Below are positions 24,517-36,937 of a DNA stretch of 64,000 bases, piece by piece. The notes beneath the pieces are model-generated. The model had not been told where the DNA came from and made no database searches. It saw nothing but the letters and a program-made list of their open reading frames with translations. The first letter of the stretch is position 1. Every line of letters begins with the position of its first letter. Where the stretch lies: NCBI GenBank assembly GCA_029582165.1, contig CM055868.1, positions 25,760,891-25,824,890 of the forward strand, read 5' to 3'. This DNA is from Portulaca oleracea (Eukaryota; Streptophyta; Magnoliopsida; Caryophyllales; Portulacaceae). Made by a program: the position numbers and the translations under genes.

Positions 24517-25499
24517 TGATGCATAATTGATGGCCTTATGCATCAAGGTCAACCATGGAGACATCTAATACTCACCTAGAAGGTAGAAGAGTTCAAGTCT
24601 CTCTCTTTTATCTCTCTACTTGGAAGGGATCAACTCATGCGGACGTAAACTTTTGCTCCTTAATTCAAGGACCGTGAAGCTATCATAGAAGTCATCCTAG
24701 AAGGGATTATTCTACATTCCAAGAGCTTTCATATGGTTCAAGAATCTTTGAATTTGGATGAGAATCCAAGGAGTTATTCATATTTGTAATATAGTTTAGT
24801 ATATTGTTTTCTTTATGATGTAAGCATTAGGATGAATGATGTAAGCCCTTAAGGGGTCTTTTCTTGAAGCTAGGTGACGCCTAAGGGGTGGGTTGTAGCT
24901 ATAAATACCCCCTCCTAGGTGCTTGTAATTCATTCAATTCATTCAAGTCATTCACATTGAATTTTTCAAACACATGATGTGTTCTCTCTAGCATTTGTGC
25001 TAGGTGTTTTCGTCTCTCTTTGTGGGATTCAAATATCCCTCTTCTTCTAGCTAAGGTTGGCATCCTTAGTGTTGATAGGAAGGAATTGGAGTATTCTTGG
25101 AGGTGGTGAATCTGTATCCTTCAAAGAATCTTCAAAAGCCATCAACTATCCATCTACCAATCGTTCATTATCATCCATTTTTCGAGTGCTTCATCAAGGA
25201 TTCATCAAGAATTCATCAAGCATTAATCAAGAAACGTGTGATCTTCATTCTACACGTCCAAGCACTTGTTCGTCATCAACGTTCATCATTTGACATTCGT
25301 CCATCCATTGTTCGTTCGTTCATCATTCATTTTGTTCATTGTTTCCAATTGTTTGGTAACTTTCTTTCATAGTTCTTTTCATCCATTTCTATGCCATTTT
25401 TGGTTCTTTGGAACTTTGAGAAAGAGGATTCTTATCTTCGCTTTTAAAGATCCTTAGATTTTGTGTAATGAGATCATCCCTTGGTCTCATTATGCATCA
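24517..25499 (+). repeat. 3' LTR of B1 element 1
   Basis: 983 bp. It differs from the 5' LTR by a CT insertion near 24601, a few changes at about 25020-25080, and single bases near 24947 and 25225. Confidence 0.93.
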
Positions 25500-25578
25500 C
25501 TTGGAGCTAAATTATAGAGAGGATCTCGGTTTTAACTCCCAAGAGTTGAGGGCAAACTATTTTTCAAGAAGAGGAGTA
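25500..25578 (+). pseudogene. Family A internal region 6, right remnant
   Basis: The last 79 bp of internal region 6 after the B1 insertion, starting with the second copy of the CTTGG target duplication and ending in the polypurine tract before LTR A7. Confidence 0.85.
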
Positions 25579-26141
25579 TGGAGTGTATCGGGATGGGGCC
25601 CGAACCTCGAATCCATGGTTTCCAAGTCTATCCGCGGCCCCTCCCGAGAACCTGAGTGAAACAACTCCAAGATCGGGTGGAGAGTCCATTTCAGATGGAC
25701 CCGGGACCATGGACGTTGAGCTGCGGGTCCTCATCGAGACCTACTTTAGGCCTTTCAAAGGGTTCGAAGTCTGTCGGAAAAATAAGAGGAAAAGGGTCAA
25801 CGTGGGTTTTTGAAATGGACGTGCCTTCACTCTTTAGGTCATAACTCCTTCAATACAACTCTGATTGGTTTTAAATTTTGGGAGCCTAAAGTACACACCG
25901 AGCTTTCCATCAATATCTTATGGGCCTAAGTACACCGAGCTTTCCGCGATCCTCTAGTGCCTAGAATACATTGTTGCATCCGCTTGCTACATCGCGTCCG
26001 GTGAATTTGTCGCACCTCCCGCCTGTCCTCCGTCCGATCGTAGCTCTGTTGTCTTCGCACTGCGCACCTTCGCGCTCGCGACCTTCTTATTGTGTCGCTG
26101 CTGCTAAATTTGTTCCGTCGCACGCACGACAGTCACCGTGG
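25579..26141 (+). repeat. LTR A7, left fragment, truncated
   Basis: The LTR starts normally (TGGAGTG) and runs through the CpG block, then stops at 'caccgtgg' and passes directly into the middle of a B1 coding region. No TGATGCAT end is present, so this is not an insertion boundary. The two partners share only GG at the join. Confidence 0.85.
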
Positions 26142-26615
26142 ATCACTTTGGAACCTCTTGATCCACCATCTCGGCAAAAGGAGGAGAAACGTCATATTGT
26201 GTCGATTATGAAGATGGAGAATCAAGGGTATGAAGAGTATAAGGATCCTATTCTTACACATTTGGAGAAGAAAGAAACGGATCCAAGTATCCACCACCTT
26301 TTGAATCTTCCTATGAAGCATATCTTCCATGAGCATCCAAGAGCTATCTACTTGGATCACTTGGTTGAAAGGCCAAGAATTCGAAAGGAGGAAAAAGCCC
26401 AAGTCATCAAGGTACATTGTTTCATACTAAATGACAAGGGTAAAGTGGTAAGACTAAGTGAGAAGCAACGTGAACAGCCCACGTTCACGGTGGAGAAATA
26501 CAAGTTCAAGTCTTATGGTGATCGAGGAAGAAAGTTTAAGAAGTTCATCAAAGGGATCTACGATGACTTCAAAGCTTTCAAGAAGAAAGTCGTTGTGAAG
26601 AAGGCAGAGAGTTGA
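26142..26615 (+). pseudogene. B1 C-terminal coding fragment
   Basis: Only the part after the protease-like segment survives, beginning at ITLEPLDPPSRQ. It continues through the conserved HEHPRAIYLDHLVERPRIR wording to a stop at 26613-26615. It is fused in frame to family A LTR sequence, so a 214-codon open frame (25971-26615) crosses the junction. I regard that fusion as accidental. Confidence 0.8.
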
Positions 26616-26655
26616 TCTTCCAAAGTTTGAGGACAAACTTTTCAACCGGGGTGTA

Positions 26656-27617
26656 TGATGCATAATTGATGGCCTTATGCATCAAGGTCAACCATGGAGA
26701 CATCTAATACTCACCTAGAAGGTAGAAGAGTTTAAGTCTCTCTTTATCTCTACTTGGAAGGGATCAACTCATGACGTAAACTTTTGCTCCTTAATTCAAG
26801 GACCGTGAAGCTATCATAGAAGTCATCCTAGAAGGGATTATTCTACATTCCAAGAGCTTTCATATGGTTCAAGAATCTTTGAATTTGGATGAGAATCCAA
26901 GGAGTTATTCATATTTGTAATATAGTTTAGTATATTGTTTTCTTTATGATGTAAGCATTAGGATGAATGATGTAAGCCCTTAAGGGGTCTTTTCTTGAAG
27001 CTAGGTGACGCCTAAGGGGTGGGTTGTAGCTATAAATACCCTCCTAGGTGCTTGTAATTCATTCAATTCATTCAAGTCATTCACATTGAATTTTTCAAAC
27101 ACATGATGTGTTCTCTAGCATTTGTGCTAGGTGTTTTCGTCTCTCTTTTGTGGGATTCAAATATCCCTTCTTCTAGCTAAGGTTGGCATCCTTAGTGGTG
27201 AAAGGAAGGAATTGGAGTATTCTTGGAGGTGGTGAATCAGATCCTTCAAAGAATCTTCAAAAGCCATCAACTATCCATCTACCAATCGTCCATTATCATC
27301 CATTTTCGAGTGCTTCATCAAGAATTCAACAAGAATTCATCAAGCATTCATCAAGAAACGTGTGATCTTCATTCTACACGTCCAAGCACTTGTTCATCAA
27401 CGCTCATCATTTGACATTCTTCCATCCATTGTTCGTTCGTTCATCATTCATTTTGTTCATTGTTTCCAATTGTTTGGTAACTTTCTTTCATAGTTCTTTT
27501 CATCCATTTCTATGCCATTTTTGGTTCTTTGGAACTTTGAGAAAGGAGATTCTTATCTTCGCTTAAAGATCCTTAGATTTTGTGTAATGAGATTGTTCCT
27601 CGTCTCATTATGCATCA
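26656..27617 (+). repeat. Middle LTR of B1 complex 2
   Basis: 962 bp, with the hairpin-like start and a TTATGCATCA end. Shorter than its partners by several one- to three-base losses (for example near 26745, 26775 and 27115). Confidence 0.9.
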
Positions 27618-27931
27618 AATTTGCATCGAGCTAAGGAGTTTGAATCTCTTAGTTCTTGAAACAATCTTTTACAATCTTTTCTTTCCCGCACGCTTCCCAT
27701 CATACGTTTCCCATCACAAAATTTCATTCATCTCTACATCACACGCCCCCTTTGATAGTTCTTCCAAGAACTCATCAAGAACCCATCAAGAACTCATAAA
27801 GAACCTCAAGCTCCACAAAGAACCCAAAACCAAACACAACCTACCCAAATCCGTCCCATACCTACGTCCCATCCGTGCTAACCTTCCTTCCATGAGTTTC
27901 TTGTGATCTTTGTGAATCAAGATAGGTTCTA

Positions 27932-29883
27932 ATGGCGAGTGCAAGCTCTCCTACAAAGTCCTCTCCATCGTCCCAGAAGATGTTGAGAAGATGAAACAAA
28001 GAATCAAGTATCTCAACAAACAAGTAGCATACTACATGCGCTTCAAGAAAGGGAGAATCTTGAGGAAGTATCAAGTAAATCATCAAGTGGAGAAGGAGAA
28101 GAGGACGTTGCAAGAAAGAGGCATGGACGTCCAAAGGAGGAAAGGTTCGACTTCAAAGTGAGATCCCGAATTTTGGTGATCTTGATCCTAAGTTTATTTG
28201 GATTGATACAAACCGAAAGGGTCTTTGATCTCAAAGATGTTGAAGATGATAAGAAGGTCAAGTATGTTGCCCTAAAGCTACGAAATCATGCAAGCATTTG
28301 GTGGACAAACTTGCAAAAGAAGCGCAAGCAAAGGGGAAAGATAAGGTGCGCGTGGGATAAGATGAAAAGAAAGCTCCAAGAAAAGTTCCTACCATCTAGC
28401 TACCTACGTGACAACTACTACAAATTGCAAAGATTGGTTCAAGGAGGAAGAAGCGTGGAGGAGTACACAAAGGAATTTGAGCATCTACTTTGGAGGTGTG
28501 ATCTAAAGGAGGACGAGCCACAAACTTTGCACGTTATCTTTTTGGTCTTAATGATGGGATTAGGCACGTTGTGGAATTACAACCATACAAAACTTTGGAT
28601 GAATTGAGCTCCTTGTCCCTTAAAGTTGAAAAACAAAGGAGAAATAAGGGGAAAGAAGTCTCAAGCCAATACCAAACTCCACAAAAAACGCCCCACCCTA
28701 CGTCCCATCCAAACCCTCCACCATCCACGAAACACATTCCCACAAAAACTCCACAAAATCAGCCCCCATCAATCCCTAAACCTCACGACCAAGTGGCCAA
28801 ACCCATAGCATCAAGAAGGTGTTTTCGATGCCAAGGGTTGGGACATTATGCTTCGGAGTGTCCAAACAAGCGAGTAGTGTCTTTGGTGGAATACCAAAGT
28901 GCTTTATATGTAGAGCCGGAGTATGAGAAAGAAGAGGAAGTTGGGGTTGGTGCCAAAGAAGAGGATGATGTAGTAGAAGAATATGTGGAAGGGCCAGATG
29001 AAGGAGAACTACTTGTGGTAGAAAGGGCCTTGAATATCACAAATGTGCCAAAGGATCAACTACAAAGAGAAGCAATATTTCGCTCTCGTTGTACCATCCA
29101 AGGGAGAGTATGCTCCTTGATCATAGATGGAGGAAGTTGCACCAATGCCGCCTCTACAACAATGGTCAAGAAGTTGCAAATGGAGATTAGCCCACATCCC
29201 ACACCCTACACAATACAATGGCTAAGCCTTGGGCAAGGTATTCGTGTGGATCAACGAGTTTTGGTGAGTCTTTCAATTGGAAAGAATTATTAGATTTCAT
29301 TATGGTGTGATATAGTTCCATGGATACTTGTCATGTTTTGTTGGGAAGGCCATGGTTATATGATAGACATGTCATACATGATGGGAGGGCCAACACTTAC
29401 ACTCTCACCATCAACCAAAAGAGGATCACTTTGGAACCTCTTGATCCACCATCTCGGCAAAAGGAGGAGAAACGTCATATTGTGTCGATTATGAAGATGG
29501 AGAATCAAGGGTATGAAGAGTATAAGGATCCTATTCTTACAGATTTGAAGAAAGAAAGCGATCCAAGTATCCACCACCTTTTGAATCTTCCTATGAAGCA
29601 TATCTTCCATGAGCATCCAAGAGCTATCTACTTGGATCACTTGGTTGAAAGGCCAAGAATTCGAAAGGAGGAAAAAGCCCAAGTCATCAAGGTACATTGT
29701 TTCATACTAAATGACAAGGGTAAAGTGGTAAGACTAAGTGAGAAGCAACGTGAATGTTCCTCACTCACGGTGGAGAAATACAAGTTCAAGTCTTATGGTG
29801 ATCGAGGAAGAAAGTTTAAGAAGTTCATCAAAGGGATCTACGATGACTTCAAAGCTTTCAAGAAGAAGGCAAGCGAGAGTTGA
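27932..29883 (+). pseudogene. B1 gag-protease-like pseudogene, complex 2
   Basis: It has the same module order as element 1. The longest piece is at 28571-29293 (about 240 codons) and covers the proline-rich linker, the intact zinc knuckle at 28820-28861, the acidic stretch and the protease-like segment with its DGG (Asp codon at 29126). It ends at a TAG where the sister copies encode arginine (near 29290). A second piece at 29320-29883 holds HVLLGRPW and the conserved C-terminus. The capsid part is broken near 27975, 28040, 28165 and 28550. This is the best copy of the knuckle-to-protease portion in the window. Confidence 0.85.
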
Positions 29884-29925
29884 TCTTCCAAAGTTTGAGG
29901 ACAAACTTTTTCAACCGGGGGTGTA

Positions 29926-30897
29926 TGATGCATAATTGATGGCCTTATGCATCAAGGTCAACCATGGAGACATCTAATACTCACCTAGAAGGTAGAAGAG
30001 TTCAAGTCTCTCTTTTATCTCTCTACTTGGAAGGGATCAACTCATGCGGACGTAAACTTTTGCTCCTTAATTCAAGGACCGTGAAGCTATCATAGAAGTC
30101 ATCCTAGAAGGGATTATTCTACATTCCAAGAGCTTTCATATGGTTCAAGAATCTTTGAATTTGGATGAGAATCCAAGGAGTTATTCATATTTGTAATATA
30201 GTTTAGTATATTGTTTTCTTTATGATGTAAGCATTAGGATGAATGATGTAAGCCCTTAGGGGTCTTTTCTTGAAGCTAGGTGACGCCTAATGGGTGGGTT
30301 GTAGCTATAAATACCCCTCCTAGGTGCTTGTAATTCATTCAATTCATTCAAGTCATTCACATTGAATTTTTCAAACACATGATGTTCTCTCTAGCATTTG
30401 TGCTAGGTGTTTTCGCCTCTCTTTGTGGGATTTGAAATATCCCTTCTTCTAGCTAAGGTTGGCATCCTTAGTGGTGAAAGAGAATCGAGTATTCTTGGAG
30501 GTGGTGAATCAGTATCCTACAAAGAATCTTCAAAAGCCATCAACTATCCATCTACCAATCGTCCATTATCATCCATTTTCGAGTGCTTCATCAAGAATTC
30601 AACAAGAATTCATCAAGCATTCATCAAGAAACGTGTGATCTTCATTCTACACGTCCAAGCACTTGTTCGTCATAAACGTTCATCATTTGACATTCGTCCA
30701 TCCATTGTTCGTTCGTTCATCATTCATTTTGTTCATTGTTTCCAATTGTTTGGTAACTTTCTTTCATAGTTCTTTTTCATCCATTTCTATGCCATTTTTG
30801 GTTCTTTGGAACTTTGAGAAAGGAGATTCTTATCTTCGCTTTTAAAGATCCTTAGATTTTGTGTAATGAGATTGTTCCTTGGTCTCATTATGCATCA
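29926..30897 (+). repeat. Right LTR of B1 complex 2
   Basis: 972 bp with intact ends. It is followed by GTTCG and the rest of an A LTR. Confidence 0.92.
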
Positions 30898-31370
30898 GTT
30901 CGGCTACTGCTGCTGCTAAATTTGTTCCGTCGCACGCACGACAGTCACCGTGGCACCCGCGAACCTCCCTTCCCCAGCTGCTGCCTGCGCAAGTGTTTGG
31001 TGTTAAATGTTATGTTTTACTATTTTACCCCCCATTAGTATAAATACCCGCCTTTAGCTTGTTTTTCAAGATAGTTTTTCGTTGACGAATGATTTGCTAA
31101 TGCAACGAAAGGGTTTTCCCCTAGTTTTCTCTCAAAAAATCTTGTTCTTTCTTTATCCATTTGTTGACGGTGGTTTTAGCAAGTCATTCCTTTAGTGATT
31201 ATTTAGCGGATTACCTTGGATAATCATGGTGGGGTGTTAGGCCTAAGTTGTGAGTCTCTCGCTCAAGGTCATATCCTTCCTTTGGGTGTCAAGCCTTTGT
31301 TCGTGTTGATCATCGCCTCCCATTCACACACTCAAGTTAATCTTCACCCACTCACGCAACTAACGCTCCA
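30898..31370 (+). repeat. LTR A7/A7', right fragment
   Basis: Resumes family A LTR at 'gttcggctactgctg' and runs to the LTR end. TATA box at 31039-31046. It overlaps the left fragment by about 45 bp of homologous sequence around 'cgcacgcacgacagtc', so the two pieces come from two different LTR copies. At least one whole period may be missing between them. Confidence 0.85.
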
Positions 31371-33680
31371 TTTTGGTATCGAGCTTTTCCTATCCGCTCC
31401 ATTTTGCATCGAGCTTTGGTTTTTCATTTAGCTTGAATTTTTTCAATGTTCTTGCTAGTGTGTTCTCCGTTGTTTGTTTTTGTGGATTGAATGCAAATAT
31501 TGGTGATCCCCATTTCTTTGCAATCCAAGAGTATTGGAATACTTTCTATTGTATTTGTATTTGGTATTTTGAAGCAATTTGGAGCTTTGACGAGAAGTTG
31601 GAAAATAGTGCACACAAGGTGTTCGATGAATTGTCCAAGTGAGAAAACACAAAGAACCCTTAGCCAAACACTAGCCAACTAAAAAGAACCCCAAACTCAA
31701 CAAATTATCCCAAACACAATCCGTCCCTTCACCCTTACTATTGTTATGGCCCTCATGCCGAGACTTGAGATTCGATTCACGAACATTCAAAATACTCTTG
31801 ATGGCCTCTTGACTCAAGTAAACAACATTGACATCAAGCATCGTGATCGAACCCGCGATTTAACGAAGGAGGTTCACTAGAAGACATATCCGTCCTCCTC
31901 CCTCCTATGAGTCGAGTGATGATGATAAAGGCTCATTTCGACACCATCGCCGACGGAAGTGGTTGAGAAGTCCCCACGGAATTAATTCTATGATATGAAG
32001 ATCAAAATTACTAATTCAATGGCGCATCGATCCCGAGATTATCTCGAATTGGTCCAAATCATGGAGAGGATTTTTGAAATTGTGGATTATAGCGATGAAC
32101 ATGCCTTCAAGGTTCCAAGATTGAAGCTCACCAAGGTTGCATCCTTTGGTTTGAGAATGTCAAGGCAAAAAGAGCTAACGAGGGTCGAGCAAAGTCACCT
32201 CATAGACATGGCTAACGCAATCGATGAATGAGTGAATCTTGCCTAACACTTACAAGCGAGAGGTTAACCATGAACCCATTCCATCACTTGATGGTCAAAG
32301 AGGAAGAGAGGATTCCTCTTGAAAGAAGCCATTCCACTGTTCCCCACTAACGGCCTTTACGTCCCAAAAATGTGTCAAATGTAGGTGTATGGGACACGAT
32401 GCTTTGCAATGTCCGACAATGGCTAAGGTGAAGCTTGGATTGAAGAATCTTTTGGTGTGGAGGAGTATACAAGTGACATGGTAGAAGGGGTTGATGAGCA
32501 GAAGGTCAATTCCACACTTAGAAAGTTTGAGGAGGTTGAGAAAAAGGAGGGTTCAATGAACAGAAGGGAAAGCTCATGAGCTTCTTGGTGTACATGGTGA
32601 GATTGATGAAGTTCCTAATCAAGAGGAAGATGCGAACGTCGACCTTGCCCTTCCTCTTATCCTTGTTGAAAAAGCCTTCGAAGAAGGTCATTCGATTTTA
32701 TCATTACCACCAATCGAGAAATTAAGCACCAATGGAGACGACTTACATTCCCTTCCACTCATGGGCACTCAAATTCTTCTCCATGGGAAGAACAAGGTAA
32801 CCAAGGCTCTCCTTCAAAAATATTGAATCAAGTTTGAAAGATGCACGTTGTGGTGTAGAGTCTTTGGGTGAGTCGTGCATGACCTTTGGGAGGCATTGAT
32901 TATTTGAGAATGTTTGTTGTGATAAGTTTTATGATAAGCATGTGTTGTCCCCGATCGAATTTCTATACTGAGTGAAATGCTAAGAATCTAGGTGTTTGTT
33001 TTGTGTTTAGTGGCGAATTTGGGATTGGAGATGCCTTGATTATAGTTCAACCTAAGTATTTGAGCTCTTCATTTGTGTCCTCCATCGATGAATATTTCTT
33101 GTATGTTGGTCGTTGTGATGTGAACTACTTGTGTATGCCATACATGTTATTTGGGCGTCATTAGTTATTCGAGAACGTGTTTTTGATAGGGTGCTATTTG
33201 AAATTTTAAAGAAATCGTGAAAAAAAGGTGGGAGTGTTTGTCAAATGAAGATTGTTCTTTTGAATTTGATCTCTTGAATCCCTTAGCCCCACATCAAATC
33301 AAACCCGGGGTGGGAAGTGAGTTGCGGAACCTTGTCCTTTGGAGCGAAACACGGGTTGAGTGTGCTTTTGGTGACGATGAGCAAACTCTTGGTTTGTCTT
33401 TACCTTGCAGCGAGCCAAGTGAGGATGTGTGTTCTCAAGTACCTCAAAATACTCCCGTTCCTTCCCATAATCCCCTATCCCCACACAACAAGCCTCCATT
33501 CTTTTTCTTTCATTTCGATGATGGATACGCCGTAGGGTTCAAAGCTAATTGGGCGCCTCTTGTGTATGTTCATTGCAATAGGGAAATTCGTGATTTTCAA
33601 GGTTTCTGAGCTAAATTATAGAGAGGATCTCGCTTTAACTCCCAAGAGTTGAGGGAAACTATTTTTCAAGAAGAGGAGTA
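31371..33680 (+). pseudogene. Family A internal region 7 with broken gag
   Basis: The first primer-binding site is altered to TGGTATCGAGC and the second to TGCATCGAGC. The capsid-like segment is near 31995-32231 and the intact knuckle at 32371-32412. It has the AACAGAAGGGAAAG deletion. At 33206-33228 a patch reading 'taaagaaatcgtgaaaaaa' replaces about 16 bases found in all other copies. A TAG at about 33164 interrupts the second frame. Confidence 0.82.
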
Positions 33681-34639
33681 TGGAGTGAATCGGGATGGGG
33701 CCCAACCTCGAATCCATGGTTTCCAAGTCTATCCGCGCCCTCCCGAACTCCGAGTGAAACAACTCCAAGATCGGGAGAGTCCATTTCATGGACCCGACCA
33801 TGGACGCTGAGTCTGGTCCTCATCGAGACCTACTTTAGGCCTTTCAAAGGGTTCAAGTCCGCCGAAAAATAAGAGGAAAAGGGTCAACGTGGGTTTTGAA
33901 ATGGACGTGCCTTCACTCTTTAGGTCATAACTCCTTCAATACAACTCGATTGGTTTTAAATTTTGGGAGCCTAAAGTACACACCGAGAGCTTTCCATCAA
34001 TATCTTATGGGCCTAAGTACACACCGAGCTTTCCCGCGATCCTCTAGTGCCTAGAATACACTTTTGCATCCGCTGCTACATCGCGTCCGCAATGAATTTG
34101 TCGCACCCGCGACTCCCGTTGTCCGATGTCGATCAGAGCTCCTGTTGTCTTGTCGCACTGACGACCACCTTCGCGCCGCGACCTTCTTATGTTCGCCATC
34201 GCCGCTAAATTTGTTCCGCCGACGCACGCATACCACCGCGCACACGCTAACCTCCTTCCCTACACGCCGCGCAAGTGTTTGGTGTTAAATGTTATGTTTT
34301 ACTATTTTACCCCATTAGTATAAATACCCGCTTTAGCTTGTTTTTCAAGATAGTTTTTCGTTGACAAATGATTTGCTAATGCAACGAAAGGGTTTTCCCT
34401 AGTTTTCTCAAAAATCTTGTTCTTTCTTTATCCATTTGTTGACGTGGTTTTAGCAAGTCATTCCTTTAGTGATTATTTAGGATTACCTTGATAATCATGC
34501 GGGTGTTAGGCCTAAGTTGTGAGTCTCTCGCTCAAGGTCATATCCTTCCTTCGTGTTGAAGCCTTTGTTCGTGTTGATCATCGCTCCCATTCACACACTC
34601 AAGTTAATCTTCACCCACTCACGCAACGGTAACGCTCCA
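33681..34639 (+). repeat. LTR A8
   Basis: At 959 bp this is the shortest complete A LTR. TATA box at 34319-34326. It has many single-base losses in CC/GG pairs over U3 and R, but U5 from about 34560 is nearly identical to A1-A6, including intact primer-binding sites, unlike its neighbours A7 and A9. Confidence 0.8.
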
Positions 34640-36937
34640 TTTTGGTATCAGAGCTTTTCCTATCCGCTCCATTTTGGTATCAGAGCTTTGGTTTTTCATT
34701 TAGCTTGAATTTTTTCAATGTTCTTGCTAGTGTGTTCTCCAGTGTTTGTTTTTGTGGATTGAATGCAAATATTGGTGATCCCCATTTCCTTTGCAATCCA
34801 AGAGTATTGGAATACTTTCTATTGTATTTGTATTTGGTATTTTTGAAGCAATTTGGAGCTTTGACGAGAAGTTGGAAAATAGTGCACACAAGGTGTTCGA
34901 TGAAATGTCCAAGTGAGAAAAACACAAAGAACCCTTAGCCAAACACTAGCCAACTAAAAAAGAACCCCCAAACTCAACAAATTATCCCAAACACAATCCG
35001 TCCTTCACCCTTACTATTGTTATGGCCCTCATGCCGAGACTTGAGATTCGATTCACGAACATTCAAAATACTCTTGATGGCCTCTTGACTCAAGTAAACA
35101 ACATTGACATCAAGCATCGATTTAACCCGCGATTTAACGAAGGAGGTTCACTAGAAGACATATCCGCCCTCCTCCCTCCTATGAGTCGAGTGATGATGAT
35201 AGAGGCTCATTTCGACACCATCGCCGACGGAAGTGGTTGAGAAGTCCCCACGGAATTAATTCTATGATATGAAGATCAAAATTACTAATTCAATGGCGAT
35301 CGATCCCGAGATTATCTCGAATTGGTCCAAATCATGGAGAGGATTTTTGAAATTGTGGATTATAGCGTTGAACATGCCTTCAAGGTTCCAAGATCAAGCT
35401 CACCAAGGTTGCATCCCTTCGTTTGAGAATGTCAAGGCAAAAAGAGCTAACGAGGGTCGAGCAAACGTCACCTCATAGACATGGCTAACGCAATCGATGA
35501 ATGAGTGAATCTTGCCTAACACTTACAAGCGAGAGGTTAACCATGAACCCATTCCATCACTTGATGGTCAAAGAGGAAGAGAGGATTCCTCTTGAAAGAA
35601 GCCATTCCACTGTTCCCCACTAACGGCCTTTACGTCCCAAAAATGTGTCAAATGTAGGTGTATGGGACACGATGCTTTGCAATGTCCGACAATGGCTATG
35701 GTTGAAGCTTGGATTGAAGAATCTTTTGGTGTGGAGGAGTATACAAGTGACATGGTAGAAGGGGTTGATGAGCAGAAGGTCAATTCCACACTTAGAAAGT
35801 TTGAGGAGGTTGAGAAAAAGGAAAGTTCAATGAACAGAAGGGAAAGCTCATGAGCTTCTTGGTGTACATGGTGAGATTGATGAAGTTCCTAATCAAGAGG
35901 AAGATGCAAACGTCGACCTTGCCCTTCCTCTTATCCTTGTTGAAAAAGCCTTCGAAGAAGGTCATTCGATTTTATCATTACCACCAATCGAGAAATTATG
36001 CACCAATGGAGACGACTTACATTCCCTTCCACTCATGGGCACTCAAATTCTTCTCCATGGGAAGAACAAGGTAACCGAAGGCTCTCCTTTGAAAAATATT
36101 GAATCAAGTTTGAAAGATGCACGTTGTGGTGTAGAGTCTTTGGGTGAGTCGTGCATGACCTTTGGGAGGCATTGATTATTTGAGAATGTTTGTTGGCGTG
36201 ATAAGTTTTATGATAAGCATGTGTTGTCCCTGATCGGAATTTCTCTATACTTGGAGTGAAATGCTAAGAATCTAGGTGTTTGTTTTGTGTTTAGTGGCGA
36301 ATTTGGGATCGAGATGCCTTGATTATAGTTCAACCTAAGTATTTGAGCTCTTCATTTGTGTCCTCCATCGATGAATATTTCTTGTATGTTTGACGTTGTG
36401 ATGTGAACTACTTGTGTATGCCATACATGTTATTCGGGCCATTGGTTATTCGAGAATGTGTTTTTGATAGGTGCTATTTGAAATTTGGTATGCAATGTTT
36501 GTGGAGTGTTTGTCAAATGAAGATTGTTCTTTGAATTTGATCTCTTGAATCCTTTAGCCCCACATCAAATCAAACCCGGTGGGAAGTGAGTCATGAACCT
36601 TGTCCTTTGGAGCGAAACACGTTGGGTGTGCTTTTGACGATGAGCAAACTCTTGGTTTGTCTTTACCTTGCAATGAGCCAAGTGAGGATGTGTTCTCAAG
36701 TACCTCAAAATACTCCTGCCTTCCCATAATCCCCTATCCCCACACAACAAGCCTCCATTCTTTTCTTCCATTTCGATGATGGATACGCCGTAGGGTTCAA
36801 AGCTAATTGGGCGCCTCTTGTGTATGTTCATTGCAATAGGGAAATTCGTGATTTTCAAGGTTCGAGCTAAATTATAGAGAGGATCTCGCTTTAACTCCCA
36901 AGAGTTGAGGGCAAACTATTTTTCAAGAAGAGGAGTA
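34640..36937 (+). pseudogene. Family A internal region 8 with broken gag
   Basis: The N-terminus starts at 35022 in the same frame-shifted version as region 1. The capsid part is reduced (35269-35478). Knuckle at 35644-35685. It is the last unit to the right with the AACAGAAGGGAAAG deletion. The second frame carries a TGA at about 36391 where other copies encode glycine. Confidence 0.8.

Larger units (their letters stand above)
21203..25504 (+). mobile_element. Complete B1 element 1 with target duplication CTTGG
   Basis: The element spans 21208-25499 (4292 bp) and is flanked by CTTGG at 21203-21207 and 25500-25504. Removing it restores the family A sequence exactly. It has two LTRs of about 982 bp that differ at roughly ten positions by eye, a primer-binding site, one internal region with gag and protease-like remnants, and a polypurine tract. 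It is non-autonomous: there is no reverse transcriptase, RNase H or integrase. The near-identical LTRs indicate that this insertion is younger than the array it sits in. Confidence 0.95.
26142..30897 (+). mobile_element. Truncated B1 tandem complex (element 2)
   Basis: The layout is a partial internal (26142-26655), an LTR (26656-27617), a full internal (27618-29925) and an LTR (29926-30897), all on the plus strand and sharing LTRs. This is a dimer-type arrangement whose first LTR and first part of the first internal are missing. On the right it meets family A LTR at GTTCG (30898-30902), a plausible target duplication whose left partner has been deleted. The distance from LTR to LTR is 3270 bp. 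Confidence 0.88.

Noticed and set aside
25971..26615. 214-codon frame that looks like a fusion protein
   Set aside because: It spans the chimeric join between LTR A7 and B1 internal sequence. The first third is CpG-rich LTR sequence, and there is no reason to think it is expressed.
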